A DNA stretch of 64,000 nt from Coleophoma eucalyptorum. Lineage: Eukaryota; Ascomycota; Leotiomycetes; Helotiales; Dermateaceae. The position numbers and the translations under genes are program-made. The notes beneath the pieces are model-generated. The model ran no database searches, was not told the origin of the DNA, and saw nothing but the letters and a program-made list of their open reading frames with translations. Below, piece by piece: positions 10,157 through 22,046 of this stretch. Positions within the stretch are counted from its first letter, which is position 1. Each line of letters starts with the position of its first letter. The stretch covers positions 1-64,000 of the forward strand of contig JALRME010000004.1 in the NCBI GenBank assembly GCA_026120035.1. The letters run 5' to 3'.

Positions 10157-11283
10157 CTATTTCGGGAGCTTAATTGGCTTGGCTTTTTCACTTGATTCTA
10201 CCCAGCTGTACCAACAAACCCCACCCAATGTCATAATCATGCCAATTCCGTTCCAAAACCCGATCCTTAGATTGAACATGTATATGCCAAGTAGAATAAC
10301 CAAGCACTGCTTCAAGTTGGCGCACACAGCCATCGTCAAAGCTCCTACCAATTCATTTGCTTTGAAAGATGAAATATTCTGTGCAAACGCGAGAAGACTA
10401 TTCACCAGTAGGGCTATCATTGTGGTCGACGGTATGGCGCCCATCCCCACCGATACAAACTTGTCAACCAGCTCTCGAATTTCTCCAGAAAGACCTGCAT
10501 AGATGAGACACTGTACTGCAGCAATGGGGCACATGCGTAGCAGAATCTCTATAGGCTGTAGTTTCAATGATCCCGTCATTAATTGATTAGTCGCTATAGC
10601 CTTGTGCATAGGCAATATTAGCCATAGCCAATTTTTATATATAGGCTAAGCCCATGGGAAAGTTCAGAGCTGACCTTAATAGATGCCAAAATGACTCCAA
10701 ATGTGCTAACTGAAACCCCAACAACTGTGAAATAGTAATCGCCGTACGTTGCCATGCCGATGCCTAGGACAACGGGCAAGAGAGACAAGTAAATTACAGT
10801 GGGATACTTCTGTCGATAGAGTACCCGGTATATCAAAACGGTACAGATAGGACATGTAGATCGTATGATCTGATGGAAAGGAAGTGAAACCAGGGATCTG
10901 ATTTACTTTAGCACATGTCATTCCTACATCAACGGGTAGGCATACAAAGAAATGTTTGACATAGCGATATTCACAGAGAAAAGTGTAGAAAACAGGAGCA
11001 GGATGATATTGTCTCTCGTTTCCATTCGAGTCATTCTGAAGTAGCCCGCATTCTTGAGCAATAGACACCCGAGCGTCGTGAAGGTCGCGTGAGAAGTTGT
11101 GAGTAACCACGGGTATGCAAACTGGAGAAGATTGAGTACACGCTCTCTGTCGAGACCAGTACAGGATCTGAGATGGGAACAGGGAAAACATACCTTCCCA
11201 AGAACCAATTTATTAAATACACTAAGAGAGAGATTGATAGTAAAATACCAGGACAAATGCGTGATCTTTCTTTTGGTAGACAT
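10157..11283 (-). CDS. Triose-phosphate transporter (TPT/DMT) family, nucleotide-sugar type
   Basis: Exons 11283-11194, 11121-10946, 10897-10675 and 10600-10157 join in frame (introns 72, 48 and 74 bp) into 310 residues. The protein is a multi-pass membrane protein of the drug/metabolite transporter superfamily. Diagnostic blocks are the first helix ending FNKLVLGK, then VSLPFHQIIRSTCP, ATYGDYYF, and ATNQLMTGSLKLQPIEILLR. Fungal members of this group move nucleotide sugars or phosphorylated C3-C6 compounds across Golgi or ER membranes; the substrate cannot be read here. The start Met lies just before the first membrane helix, so the cytosolic tail is short. The next gene (GT25-like) is divergent, with about 670 bp between. 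It is a plausible donor supplier for the glycosyltransferases that follow. Confidence 0.85.
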
Positions 11284-11957
11284 AATTTATCCAGGCCTCC
11301 AAAGGGATAAAAACAGAAATCAAAATGCAGTCTTCGAGAAGAAACTGAGTATATCTTGATTGAAGAAAATCAAAGTTGCAGTGATAACAGTTAGAAGATC
11401 AGCGATATTTTCGCATCGTTTAAGGACGATGTCAGACTTTGATTATCCCCAGTCCTCCAAAACTTACGTCGTAACTATAGCTTCAGCGCTAGGCCCTATC
11501 AAATCCAGGGTGCTACCAAAATTCCGCCAGAATACCACTTTTCTTTTAGAAACGACCTATTGTGGCGTTTTGGACTTCTGTGCATGTCTTGAGACTACCG
11601 GGTTTAATTTACGTTTATTCGTCACGAACGGCGCGTCTTGATCATTCCATAAAGGAGAACACTGTTGTATTCAGGGGTTATATTCAGGGGTTGGAATTAC
11701 AGTTGAGGTTTTCCTGTGTCCTTGCATCAGACGGAGAATAATGATCACCTGTGTAGAACGGCAAGACATGAAGGGCCGAAAGCTTAAGGGGTTATATCTA
11801 CTCCTCACATATTGAACCTCTCCACTCCTGTTCATAGTCAGTTTTTAAGTATAGCGTATATACTCTGCTATGCACTATCATGTTCATATTCTAGTGGGAA
11901 ATATGGAGTTGTTTTATAACTGGAATTTTGAGCTACTTCATTTTAAAGAATTACAAA
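11284..11957. other. Divergent intergenic region
   Basis: It separates the transporter (minus) from the GT25-like gene (plus) and must hold both promoters. An open frame at 11360-11641 has no recognisable domain and I do not call it a gene. Confidence 0.4.
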
Positions 11958-13146
11958 ATGGATCTCAAACCAGGATTTTCAGTGTTGAGTTTTCGTTTTC
12001 CACGACGCTTTTATGTCACATTAGCCACATCTTTGCTGTTTGTTATTTATTTCCTATCTTGTCAAAAATTGTCTCCCATTTCGGACACCGCAACTCTCCT
12101 TACCACCCAAAACTCTACTCTCGGTTTTGGAGCAACTATCCTTATATCTCTCCCGGAAAGAACTGATCGACGCGATGCAATCTCTCTACTCACTTCTATC
12201 TCCAACATTACAATTACGCACAATATAAATGGAGTACATGGTGAGAGTATTGTTGAGAAAGCCAAGCCGTATGGGAAAGCTGTGGATGACGTTGACGATG
12301 CGCACTGGGGTAGCTGGAGGAGCCATCTAGATGCCTTCAAATATATTGTGGACAATAAGATTGCCACAGCCCTAATATTAGAAGATGACGTTGACTGGTG
12401 GGTCCTATAGTCTTTAACTGCTCTCCAAATCTAACTGAAAAAAAGAGGTAGTATACTGACCTAACCTCAGGGATCCTGAAATCAAAAGTCAAATGATGTC
12501 CTTTGCCCGAGGCCTTCGCTCATCAAATTTTCGCCCCCCATGGGATAATTCTGAGTTGATACATTTTCCATACGGAAATGACTGGGATATAATTCATCTT
12601 GGAATATCCCGTATCTCTCCGGCACCACCGCCATTCACAAAACTATCGACGACTTATCAAGATATGTCTCTTCCTCCAGGTCCTGTGACTGATAAGGACT
12701 GCAAAGATGGTCAACCTTGGTACTGCTTTGTACCCCTCTTGCAGGCACTGGCAACACCACCTCGATCTCGAGCTATCGTTCCAACGAGCAATTCAATTGG
12801 TCTGGTTGGGATAGCCGTAACATTTCGTGGAGCTCAGCGACTCCTCTACTCTCTTAGCTGGCATGGATTGGACACAGGACTGGATTGGAGTATTCATGAT
12901 TTATTGGAAAGTGGAACATTGACGGGTTGGACTGTGGTTCCCCCGCTATTTGGACTCTGGGCCACCGGAACGGCTGCTGACAGTGACATCCGCCCCTCCA
13001 AGAAGGACGCGAAGATTATGGGTTCAAATAACCTACTTGGTATTAGTAAAGGATTATTCCATAGCACAAGGAAGATGTTGGGTAAGTTGATAGAGGATGA
13101 GACTTCATGGGAAAGGTTGAACAAGTTGATGAAAACCATGCCTTGA
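11958..13146 (+). CDS. GT25-like glycosyltransferase, type II membrane
   Basis: Exons 11958-12397 and 12471-13146 (73-bp intron) give 371 residues. The start at 11958 has AAAATGG context and leads into a short cytosolic tail and a membrane anchor (about residues 16-32). The luminal domain shows the family 25 pattern: ILISLPERTDRRD, then HWGSWRSHLDAFKY, and ALILEDDVDW (acidic residues 142-146), the metal-binding region. Animal GT25 enzymes add galactose to collagen hydroxylysine and bacterial ones build lipopolysaccharide; fungal members are uncharacterised. Probably Golgi. It stands with the transporter, PLOD-like and GT34-like genes. Confidence 0.82.
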
Positions 13147-14670
13147 CTTTTCTGAACTATTTAGTTTGATGAGCCTCTGACGTTGACATAACCGACGAAT
13201 AGTAGGTTACAGTACTACGCTTCATTTGGGCATGTGTGGTCGATTCTACATTCATGACGGGTGAATGAGTTAATCTTCTCAGATATTATTAGCTCACTTT
13301 ATGGGGCGGACAGTTTGAGAGAAGCACAAAATAGTATAATAGAGCCACGGCATGGTCAAAGTAAACGGTTAGACCAAATATGGCGCCCACATTCCACGAG
13401 TGACATTCCCTCCTTTATTCACCAGATTGGTTATTCAGTCTTATGAAAGCACCAGAGGAGATCTCCTTGTGCGCCTCTATTCCTGAAACACTAGCAAGAG
13501 GTGTTGCGAGCTCTCCAAAGTTTATATCATGTGGCGGCTAGTCATGTGGTGTATGAGATAGATTGTACCAACGTTTATGGAGCAGTAAGATTTACAGAAT
13601 TATTACTTTTCGCAAAATAGAAATACTTAGCAGGATATGAGCCCTCTGAGAAACAGGAGTGAATTGATAAATCACGACAACCATTCAATTACCCTATAGT
13701 CAGTACTCGTCGGTGTTATACAGTTTTGAGTCGGTATCATGGTAAAAATTTCAAAAAGATGAAATACGTTAATAACCCATTTGGTTTAGGTTCTAAACCA
13801 CCATCAATGAATGAAAACTTAAACCAACAAGCCACATTCCTCAGAGCATGCCTGAAATCACTGTCAGTAAGCTTTGATTACTCATTACTCAATCTAGGGG
13901 AAGAGAGCCCAAAAGAATAAGAGACTAGGCGACGTAAAAGCTAACTCAAATTCACAGCTGGATGATAGTGGTACTGATTCAAAAGCCCTCGGCAATCAGA
14001 AGAAACGATTAAACTGTCTGTTGCTACAGATACTACTGGTTAATATCAACAACATCAAGATATATCTCGTGTTTTAAGAGTCCTAGTATCTCTCAGTTGT
14101 GCTGGTTGTATTTTCTACACATCGATACCTTCTCAGCTACTTACAAGTTTTCCTTCCAATGTAGACCAATGTTCGTTTTAAGCAAGTCAAAGAAAACTTT
14201 CTGTTGCCGTATTCAATACACAACTGTGACAAGTTGACGAGCTATACCGAGGGCCTCGATGGTTTGTGTTATATCTGGCTTTGTGGAATATCAGTCATAT
14301 AATTTCAAGCCTTGATTTAGTCCCCAGGGGGAAGATCAGTTTATGAGATGCATACATATTAGAGAGGTACCTTCCCTCTGCACTAATGGACAGACATGAA
14401 TGCATAAAAACTTGTTTTTTTAGGTTGACCTTTCTGCTGGAGTAACTAGTGTTTGGCAAGAAAAGAAGTTGGAGGAAATTAATAGAAGCAGCCCTCTGGT
14501 TTTGGGAAGAGCCTGTTTTTTAAACTTCTTAGCCGGTTAAATATCTCTGCTTCTAAAGGTATGGGCCAGATTAGATATTCAACAACAAACCCTATATTAG
14601 CTGGTTAATTAAATATTTCGAAAATAATACACCTTAGCGCTTAGCTAAAAGCTATTCGATGTTCTTTCTT
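13147..14670. other. Gene-free stretch of 1.5 kb
   Basis: Short AT-rich frames only, none with a recognisable domain or codon pattern. Two genes converge here (GT25-like plus, PLOD-like A minus), so both 3' ends lie in it. Confidence 0.4.
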
Positions 14671-16392
14671 TTATCGAAACAGTTCCTGTTCATCATTTCC
14701 ACATAAATCTTTCCACTCAATCCAACTCCCACTATCTGTTTGTATACCCCCCTTCTTCTCTACTGGACTCCACCACTTTGTTCCAGCTTGATCAATCAAT
14801 ACAGGGCTACTCGGAGCATGGATATGCGCATGAAGCAAACTTTGTGCATACGGCTGCCACCACATTTGTGTCCACATCTCAACTCGAAACCTCTTCATAT
14901 CATTCATCCACGCGTTATGATGCACTGCCACAGGTACATTCCCTATCCATAAGTGTGTATACAAAGGAATATCTTCCCAGGTTAAGCTGATCGTCAAGTT
15001 TTGGTCTTGTTGTGAGAAATCCCCACCTTTATCTTTAATACCTCTTGCTGGAGGTTCAGAGAGGGCTAAATCTCTCGGCAGCTGGCGTACGTATGGACTT
15101 TTGACATGCCACCACTTGGATGCTTCCTTCCGTGCTCTAAACACTACCCAATCTGCATCCCTCTCAGCAAACACTGTTGCGTGTGATAGATCGCTGGAAT
15201 AATCAAGTCCTAGTCCGAACTCCGTCTGGGTAGAGTCAGGTTGCTGCTCCATTGTTTCCCGTCGTGGATGCGGCAGTAGCATGTTATCACGGTTTCGTTC
15301 ATGTTCGGTACGCAGCCTGAGAAATTTCCGTACCCGGTAGAGCCAATACTGAATGCATGAGAGACGTTGACTTCGTATCAACTCGCGCTGGTATTCCTGT
15401 GCGCCAAAAATTTCGTTGAGCACACCTTGATCACTGCCCCCATGCGCATCTTCTAGCATTCGGGAATTGGCGCGAGTGAGTAAGCGTCTCAGGTCTTGAA
15501 CGGGACCAAGCATGAATCCGGCATTCATGGCGTTTTGACGAGTGTTCAGATAAGGATTATCCACGTCAGGAAAAGGTTGGTCTGTTTTAGGGCCATATAT
15601 ATCTGAAGGAAGGGGTGACGGTGGGATGGCGAAGCAGGCAATTTCGTCCGCATTATGGGGCCAGCAGAGCTTCTGTGCGCTGAATATTATCCGCTGCATC
15701 ATTTGAGGAGGGGCTTTGGATACTCCTAGACGCTGTGCAACGCGCTTGTTGGCTTGTGCGTTGATAGCATGATAACGTGTTATGAGGATGTCAGGCCTCA
15801 GCTGAAACCACGTATCATAGGCGTCAACAACAAGAACGAGGTCATTGTCACGTTCTGAGCCCAGTAAATTAAGATAATCCAAGACGCCAGTTATTTTGGC
15901 TAAATGGCTTCCGCCACTGGCTAGAGACCCATTGTCGTAATTCTTACCCCAATTAATGATGATAGGAGTGGAGTAATTCAGAATAGCAGCGCTGAGGACT
16001 GTTTTGCAAAGATTGGTATCTGGTTTCGAGGCTGGAATAAGAAAGTGTAGATACGATTGGGACGGTATTTGGCTCGCATTATTTCCAGGTTCAAGCGGTC
16101 GAAGAATCTGTCTCGTTAAGCAGATTGTATTAGTCCAGAACGAAAGTTTTAGATTTTCAAAGGTCAGGTCTCGGCCGAAGTGAAAAAATGACAAAGGACT
16201 ATAGTCCGCTGAAATTTACGACAAAATCTCAGAACCCCAGAATCAATGGAATTTTGAAGATGGAACCCAGTAACATACCAATTCTTCATCATGGCGAATC
16301 CGTGATACAGGCATAACATAGAGAACGCAAAGTAGGAGTGAGCAGAGTACGGTGAATACTCGCCTTTGCCCACGGCTCGTAGAACGAAGCAT
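14671..16392 (-). CDS. PLOD-like glycosyltransferase A (first intron problematic)
   Basis: The large exon (16208-14671) encodes about 511 residues resembling the glycosyltransferase domain of procollagen lysyl hydroxylase/glucosyltransferases: HFLIPASKPDTNLCKTVLSA, then VVDAYDTWFQLRP (the D-x-x-D metal site), CWPH, and NAGFMLGP followed by GGSDQGVLNE. It has no in-frame Met near its start. An upstream exon from ATG 16392 encodes MLRSTSRGQRRVF and a membrane anchor (CSLLLCVLYV). The consensus GTATGT donor at 16278 with the TTTCAG acceptor at 16209 leaves the frame off by one. A weaker GTTACT donor at 16274 restores it (551 residues). So either an unusual donor is used or exon 1 carries a 1-base defect. 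Paralogue of 27505-29302. Confidence 0.7.
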
Positions 16393-17357
16393 TGCTACTA
16401 TCACTCTCCAACACTTAAAGTACCAAATTCTTTGGGTGTCATAAGAAGATAGCTCAAAATGAGCATAGTAGGGGGCGGCCGGCGCTACACCTTCAATAAT
16501 CTTACTATAAAAGGGCGATTTAGTACAGTGTATCAGTATTTTCTGGAAAGAATTGAAATCAAAAAAAGCTCAAATGTGAAATACTGGAAGAAATTAAGGG
16601 ATTGTACTTGTGTTATGGTTAACCCTTCAGCAAGTCTGCAAGGAAAAGTGGTGTACCGTGTAAGGAGAAGCGATTAGGTTACCCGTCGTCACTTTCTTGA
16701 ACCTTTACCACACTCGAATAATCGTAACATCTTAGTCAGTTCCTACTGCGTGCTCAATAAAGGCTATAAAGTCACAAAGTAGTATACACAAATAGATACT
16801 TATCACTAGAACCTGTACAAGGAAACATTCAATTGATACTGGGGCAGAACTCAACAAACTAGAAACTTTCTTGCGAGGATGATGATTTCATTCACTTGCC
16901 TGACTCGGCATAGGTAGATAGGGTTATTCTAATGAATAATTCGAGTTACCGAGTAGTAGGATTAAGAATTTGACACATTTGTTTAGTCGGAAGACTGGTA
17001 GGATCAAAAAGATGCAGTACATAATCAGACATCACTCGTACATTATTTGGGCCTTGAATATTAAACATTTATTATATGAAGATTCAGTGAAGCCCGAAGA
17101 AGAGAAGAAAATGAACTCTTATGTTTATCTTCCTTGAATTGAAGCAGTTGCTGCCAATTGTCTAGTAATATATTGCTTATCAACCCATGTGTTGTTAAAT
17201 AGCTATGCTATGTTAGTGCCGCTCACTACATTTAATTCAATTGATATGCTCCATCTCAGCGATAGTCTTGTCGACAACTTTAGTACCAGCACTGTTATGA
17301 CTACTAGAATTTGCTGCTTTCAGCCAGGTACTACTCTATATCAAGTAGTTTGCCATG
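16393..17357. other. Intergenic, no gene seen
   Basis: AT-rich, with only short frames lacking recognisable features. It holds the promoter side of PLOD-like A and the 3' side of the GT34-like gene. Confidence 0.4.
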
Positions 17358-18680
17358 CTAATCTACACTCAAACCTAGGCTGACGTTTCTGGCCTTCATA
17401 TTTTCTTTGTGACGCTTCCTCTCCTTCTGTGTCTCTTCATCATCAATCACATCATCTTCCGGAGGCTGTATTTTGGCTAGAATTTCCTCCCGTTCTTCCA
17501 TAAGCATCTGCATTTCCTTTAATTCTTTCTGGGCTCTCTCTTTCTCCTCTATTGTCTTCTTTTTGCGTGTCAGTTTCATTTTGATCGCATGCACTTGCCA
17601 GTATCTCATAGATTCATCTTTCAATGCTTGAGCGATCCCTGGATCACTCCATTCTGGGAGGCCTTCATCTACTCTCTGGATCCATGGGAGCATCCAGCTA
17701 GAAAGAGTCATCTTGCTGACACCAGCAAAACTCACTATCATATCACCTTTCAGCACCTTTGCAGAATAATGGTTATCAGCTAACTCTCCGTCATCGAAAT
17801 CGGATGTGGACAGGGAGCCACGATAGATTCGTTTTCCACGTGCACTGAAGCGATCGCTGATTGGGAACGAATTGAACCATCGATGCGGAGTAACCGTCCA
17901 GTTTAATCGGAAGTTGATGTCCTCATGCAATAGGTGTTGGGCGGCGCTTTGGTCGTGAAACTTTGCGAGATTTTCTGGATTGTATAGAGGGTACGCCACA
18001 ACTGCTGCTAGGAGTGTGACTGACCATGAATGAACGCGGATTATGAATGCACCAAGATCGATGTTTCCACGATCTTCTGTGACAATCATATGAATATTGT
18101 GATAGAACGGCTCGTCTGATGGGGGAATAAAAGTCTCCAAAGGCGTGTGAGGATTCAAGACGACTGTTTCTATATCAAACCAGCTGTTCATAGTCAGAAT
18201 TCAAATGCCTGAAACTAATTTGCTTAATACTTACAAAAGCCACTCTAGTCGCTCAGTCTCTGGCTTTGCCAATTCTGCAATCAAGATGGAGAGAAGGTAT
18301 GCTGCGCGGTTGAACGTGCCAGTAGTCATGGCAGGTTCATCATCACAACCGATCCCCAGTTGCTGCTCCGAGACAAAATGACGATACCCATGTATCTTAT
18401 TCTGGACATGATGAGTTTGCAAGGCGCGATTTTGCACCGATTTAATTTCGCGCTCAAGACTAGTGGCGAGAGATACCTTTGCAATTTTTGAATGGTGTAT
18501 TTGACTCGCTGCGTACTCGATGTCATTATCCCATTGGGTATTCCTAAAATTGCTCCAATGTGAGCCCAAATCTGTACACCTGGCAAGGTAAATGAGTGCC
18601 AGGAGAGCAGTAATTACAAGGGACGTAATAATTGTTAGCTGTTTGAGCCCGTAGCTCTTGTGAATAATCGCTATCGCCAT
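17358..18680 (-). CDS. GT34-like glycosyltransferase lacking the DxD motif
   Basis: Exons 18680-18235 and 18183-17358 (51-bp intron) give 423 residues. A membrane anchor lies near residues 15-33. The GT34 (Gma12/Mnn10) order is recognisable: EWLFWFDIETVVLNP across the splice, a later NIDLGAFIIRVHSWS block, HDQSAAQ, and GDMIVSFAG. Where GT34 enzymes have D-x-D, this has D152-I-E154. The His usual before the last AG is Ser. The C-terminal 80 residues form a charged helix rich in Lys/Glu, likely a coiled coil. It may be a catalytically weak or regulatory partner of the canonical GT34-like protein next to it (19783-21069), since GT34 proteins often work in complexes; that is inference. Confidence 0.72.
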
Positions 18681-19782
18681 TCAAGAACTTATATGTGCTA
18701 AGTGAGTATAATAGAGCTCTTTGCAGGGCAAGTTTACACCTCAAACATAATGATCTCTCTTCCTTGGTTAGAAGGCGACGTGCTAGAAACTATGATGTAG
18801 TAGCGATATCTAAAAAGGGGGAGGGGGATTTAAGGGGCTAAAAGAATTTCCTCATTTCTGAAGTTCGTTCCATTGGTTTAAATCAAGCTTTATTGCATCT
18901 ACATTCCAGTTGAAATGCCTATCGTGGCTCCCTTGATACACCAATTGGCACACGCCCCAGGTAATAAATATTTCTCAAACCTCATCACTATAAAAAAATT
19001 AGTTGCAGATTCAATCCATTTCCAAGTAAATTCCCAATATATTCTTCACACGGCCTAATGTAGTTGACAGATTCTATCTTTAATAAACAATTTCAAGTTA
19101 GATCCTGTCGTTTGGGAATGATATATATAGCCTATTACGTTACAATCCGAGCGTTCGGTTGTAATGTTAGCCTTTTGCTAGGCGGTATGGCCGTGTTGGG
19201 ACACGCCATACCATGTATTTACAGAGATAATACGCCTGTAAACAACAATCCATTATATCATAAAACACGTGATTCGATTCGTCCTGTATCCTTTTCAAGA
19301 ATTTGGACCTTTTTGATACTTTGGGAGAGCGAAAGCACACGTCAATTGGGATGCAGATCCTGGGTACGTAACCAATCACGATTCTGAGGTTACCCTAGCC
19401 CTCTAGCATTCGAAGATCAGCCCGCACGTGGCTCGTTATTGAAAGGCATTATCAATGCTTTAGGCAGAGCTCTAACCGCCATTAGAGACCATGTTATAGA
19501 CCATCTAATAGCTAATGATAATTAGAAAGTTCTATATAAGTCTGTAGTCACTACTAGGAGGTGGGATGGGTAGTGAATGAAAGTCAAGCTAGTAACTCGA
19601 TGGCATATGCCGTCAAAGAAGACAAGTAATTGCCGTTGCTCTCCTAATAGGTATATTGACAGCTATTTATGCCGATTGAGCTCCGTCACAAGTTTTAGTG
19701 TTTTGCCGTTACTATTTTTCGTAACATTTATCTGAAGCAGCAGAAATAGACACTTTCTCAGCAGCTGAAATACGGTCCTGGC
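18681..19782. other. Gene-free stretch of 1.1 kb
   Basis: AT-rich spacer between two co-directional GT34-like genes. A frame at 19064-19387 has no recognisable domain. I see no TATA box or repeat worth naming. Confidence 0.4.
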
Positions 19783-21069
19783 TTAGAGCCCCTCGACGTC
19801 TTCCTTTCTGTTCCAGTAGGCGTGCCACCTCTCTGAGCATTCATCCTTAACCCAGCAACCAGCCAGATGAACTACAAGATCACCTTCTCTCCATCCGTTC
19901 TTTGCTCCGCCAATCGCATATGCGTTAATGCTACGCTGCTTTAGTAGGCCAATATGCGAGCGAATACTGGGATGGTGTCTTATCAAATGCAACTTTAGAA
20001 TATGAGGATTAGTGCAGTTCTTTTCAGGCTCATTGAGGGCTCGCGACATACAAGGGCGTCCTGCTCCTGACCGGGCCAATCTCTTTTGACGAAGAATGGA
20101 TCTCGCCACATATCTACGAGCATCTTCGTGAACAAACTCCTACGAATGAAGAGGCTGCCTGCATTTATCCCGTTATGGTCCTGCGTAATTAAGAGATCAA
20201 TATTCGAAAAGTCGGTCTCTTCTTCTGATGCTGCAAAGACTCCTATAGGTTTGGATTCATCGATCAGGAACTCGGTGTCAAACTCTATCGCACGCTGCAT
20301 AGCAGCATGGGATAGTATATGGTCATTTAGAGACACAGTAGGCGTCATGATAATTGCATCAAGATCAAGCCACCATACCCATTGAGCCTCAGGGTGGACT
20401 TGGAATGCTTCAATTATGGACGGAATTTTGGCCCAGACCTTCACTTCTCAAGTTAGCTGATATTATCGCAGATTCTTTAGTGAGATAGATTTCTCTATCT
20501 CAAGAGGGAAAACACTAACTCACCGGGTGTGCGTCTTTTAAATCATACTTCGAAATATTAACAAAATAATTCATGTAGCCATGGTTATCACAATATCTTT
20601 GTCTGTTCTCTGCTGTTGCGGTCAAGATATCCTCGATGCCGCCATTATGCCCCTTGCCATCGCTTGCTGTCAGAAGAATTACTTGATCTGGTCGTGGTCC
20701 ATTTGGATCATAAATCATATCAGCCGACACGTCGAACACTTGCTTCATTGAATTGAAGTCCCCAAGCGGCTTTGCCTGCGGTTGCACACGCCGAGAATCA
20801 TCTTTTCCAAGTAGCGAGGATTTCCCGTGTGCATCAGCAATTAAGGCACTTGGCCGTTCGACTAAGCTCTCTTTAATTATAGAAGATTTATCTTTAGTGG
20901 TCTGGAAGCCCATCCGGTCATTTTCGTCATGCGAAGTCTTCAGTGCCTTGTTTTCCTCGCGTTGCATGTAGTTCAAGGAAATACCCAACACCAAGCGAGT
21001 AGAGCTTTCGAGGGACAGCAATATATGAAAGGACCCAAAAATTAGTAACCCAGTGGAGATTACCACCAT
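19783..21069 (-). CDS. GT34 Gma12/Mnn10-type glycosyltransferase
   Basis: Exons 21069-20524, 20438-20052 and 19992-19783 (introns 85 and 59 bp, both with AAG acceptors) give 380 residues. A membrane anchor occupies about residues 3-20. The catalytic domain has WVWWLDLDAIIM (DLD at 207-209), the GINAGSLFIRRS block, GQEQDAL continuing after the splice as HLIRHHPSI, and GDLVVHLAGCW. Family members are Golgi alpha-galactosyl- or alpha-1,6-mannosyltransferases using UDP-Gal or GDP-Man. All key motifs are present, so it should be active. The anchor begins almost at Met1, so a further short upstream exon cannot be excluded. Confidence 0.87.
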
Positions 21070-22046
21070 GTATCTAAGTTATGATTAGTTTATGCAATAT
21101 AGGCTGATAAAAGCTAGTGTCAATGAAGGATTTTGGAAGGGCTTACTGTCTTGGTGGCCTGGGAAACATGACACTCGGCATTTGCTTGAGAAAGAACTAA
21201 TAGGGAGACGGTACTTCAAAATCAAAATAAGGAGCAAAACAGCCTCAACGAAAATATGGCGCTATAATATCACCAACAACATAGCATGCAGTTAAGCTCG
21301 AGCTTGGGCGTTCAGCCGGATTTTGACATGTAACCCTTCGCTGCTGCTTCAGGCTATCGATAACGCGCCGTAGAGATATTTTACGCCTTTCAACCTTAAA
21401 CCACAATGAAGCACCATTAAAATTGCAGTTGTACCCTCAATAGTGCTGAAATCTGAGTTAGCAAAGTTCCTGTCTTAGTTCATCTACAGAATAGAAATAG
21501 TGATGACATACATACCCCTTTGATATCGTAATCAACAGATTTTTGGTTATTTGATAACCGCTAGAATATTGCGCTGAATTTATTATGCTTAATAAAAGGC
21601 ATCTGTTGTGAATTATCAAACAGGGTTTCAAAAGTTCCCTAGGGATAACAAGGAAAAATGCAATATAAGATTGTAGAAGCCAAGGGAAGCATGGGATGCA
21701 TGGGATGCAAAGTTAGATACTCAAAAGCATTAATTGGATAAGTCTAAGCACAGCCACCAATACCTAGTAGACTAGCGGAAGTTTAAATAGTTTCCAAGTG
21801 GAATGAAGGGTCGTCAACAAAAAAGTAGTATAGCAGGAATTCAAGTTGAAACTACGGTATTTTGGCAATTAAATTTGAACCTGTATTATGTGACCAACTA
21901 AATCTAAAAGTTTATATTGCGGCTCTCGGCAATTTGCTGTCGAAAGTATTCCTGCACCTTTTTGTCTTTGGTTTCCGACATCTCGTTTCCGACATCTCGT
22001 TTCCGACATCTTCTTACTTTTCTTGCTTAACGGCCACTCATCAGTC
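21070..22046. other. Intergenic with a short tandem repeat
   Basis: No gene was recognised. At 21972-22011 the 14-mer TTTCCGACATCTCG occurs nearly three times in tandem, 35 bp before the start codon of the Thr-rich protein, so it lies in that gene's promoter or 5' leader. Confidence 0.5.

Noticed and set aside
10113..10502. Plus-strand open frame opposite the transporter
   Set aside because: It is the antisense of the last exon of the transporter, whose spliced frame matches a known family.
11360..11641. Plus-strand open frame of 93 codons
   Set aside because: No recognisable domain, no intron continuation, and it lies in the divergent promoter region.
13147..14670. Possible small secreted protein genes
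   Set aside because: No ATG-led frame with a signal peptide and conserved Cys pattern was seen.
18681..19782. Possible missing gene between the two GT34-like genes
   Set aside because: Only short frames without codon pattern or splice-linked continuation; left as spacer.
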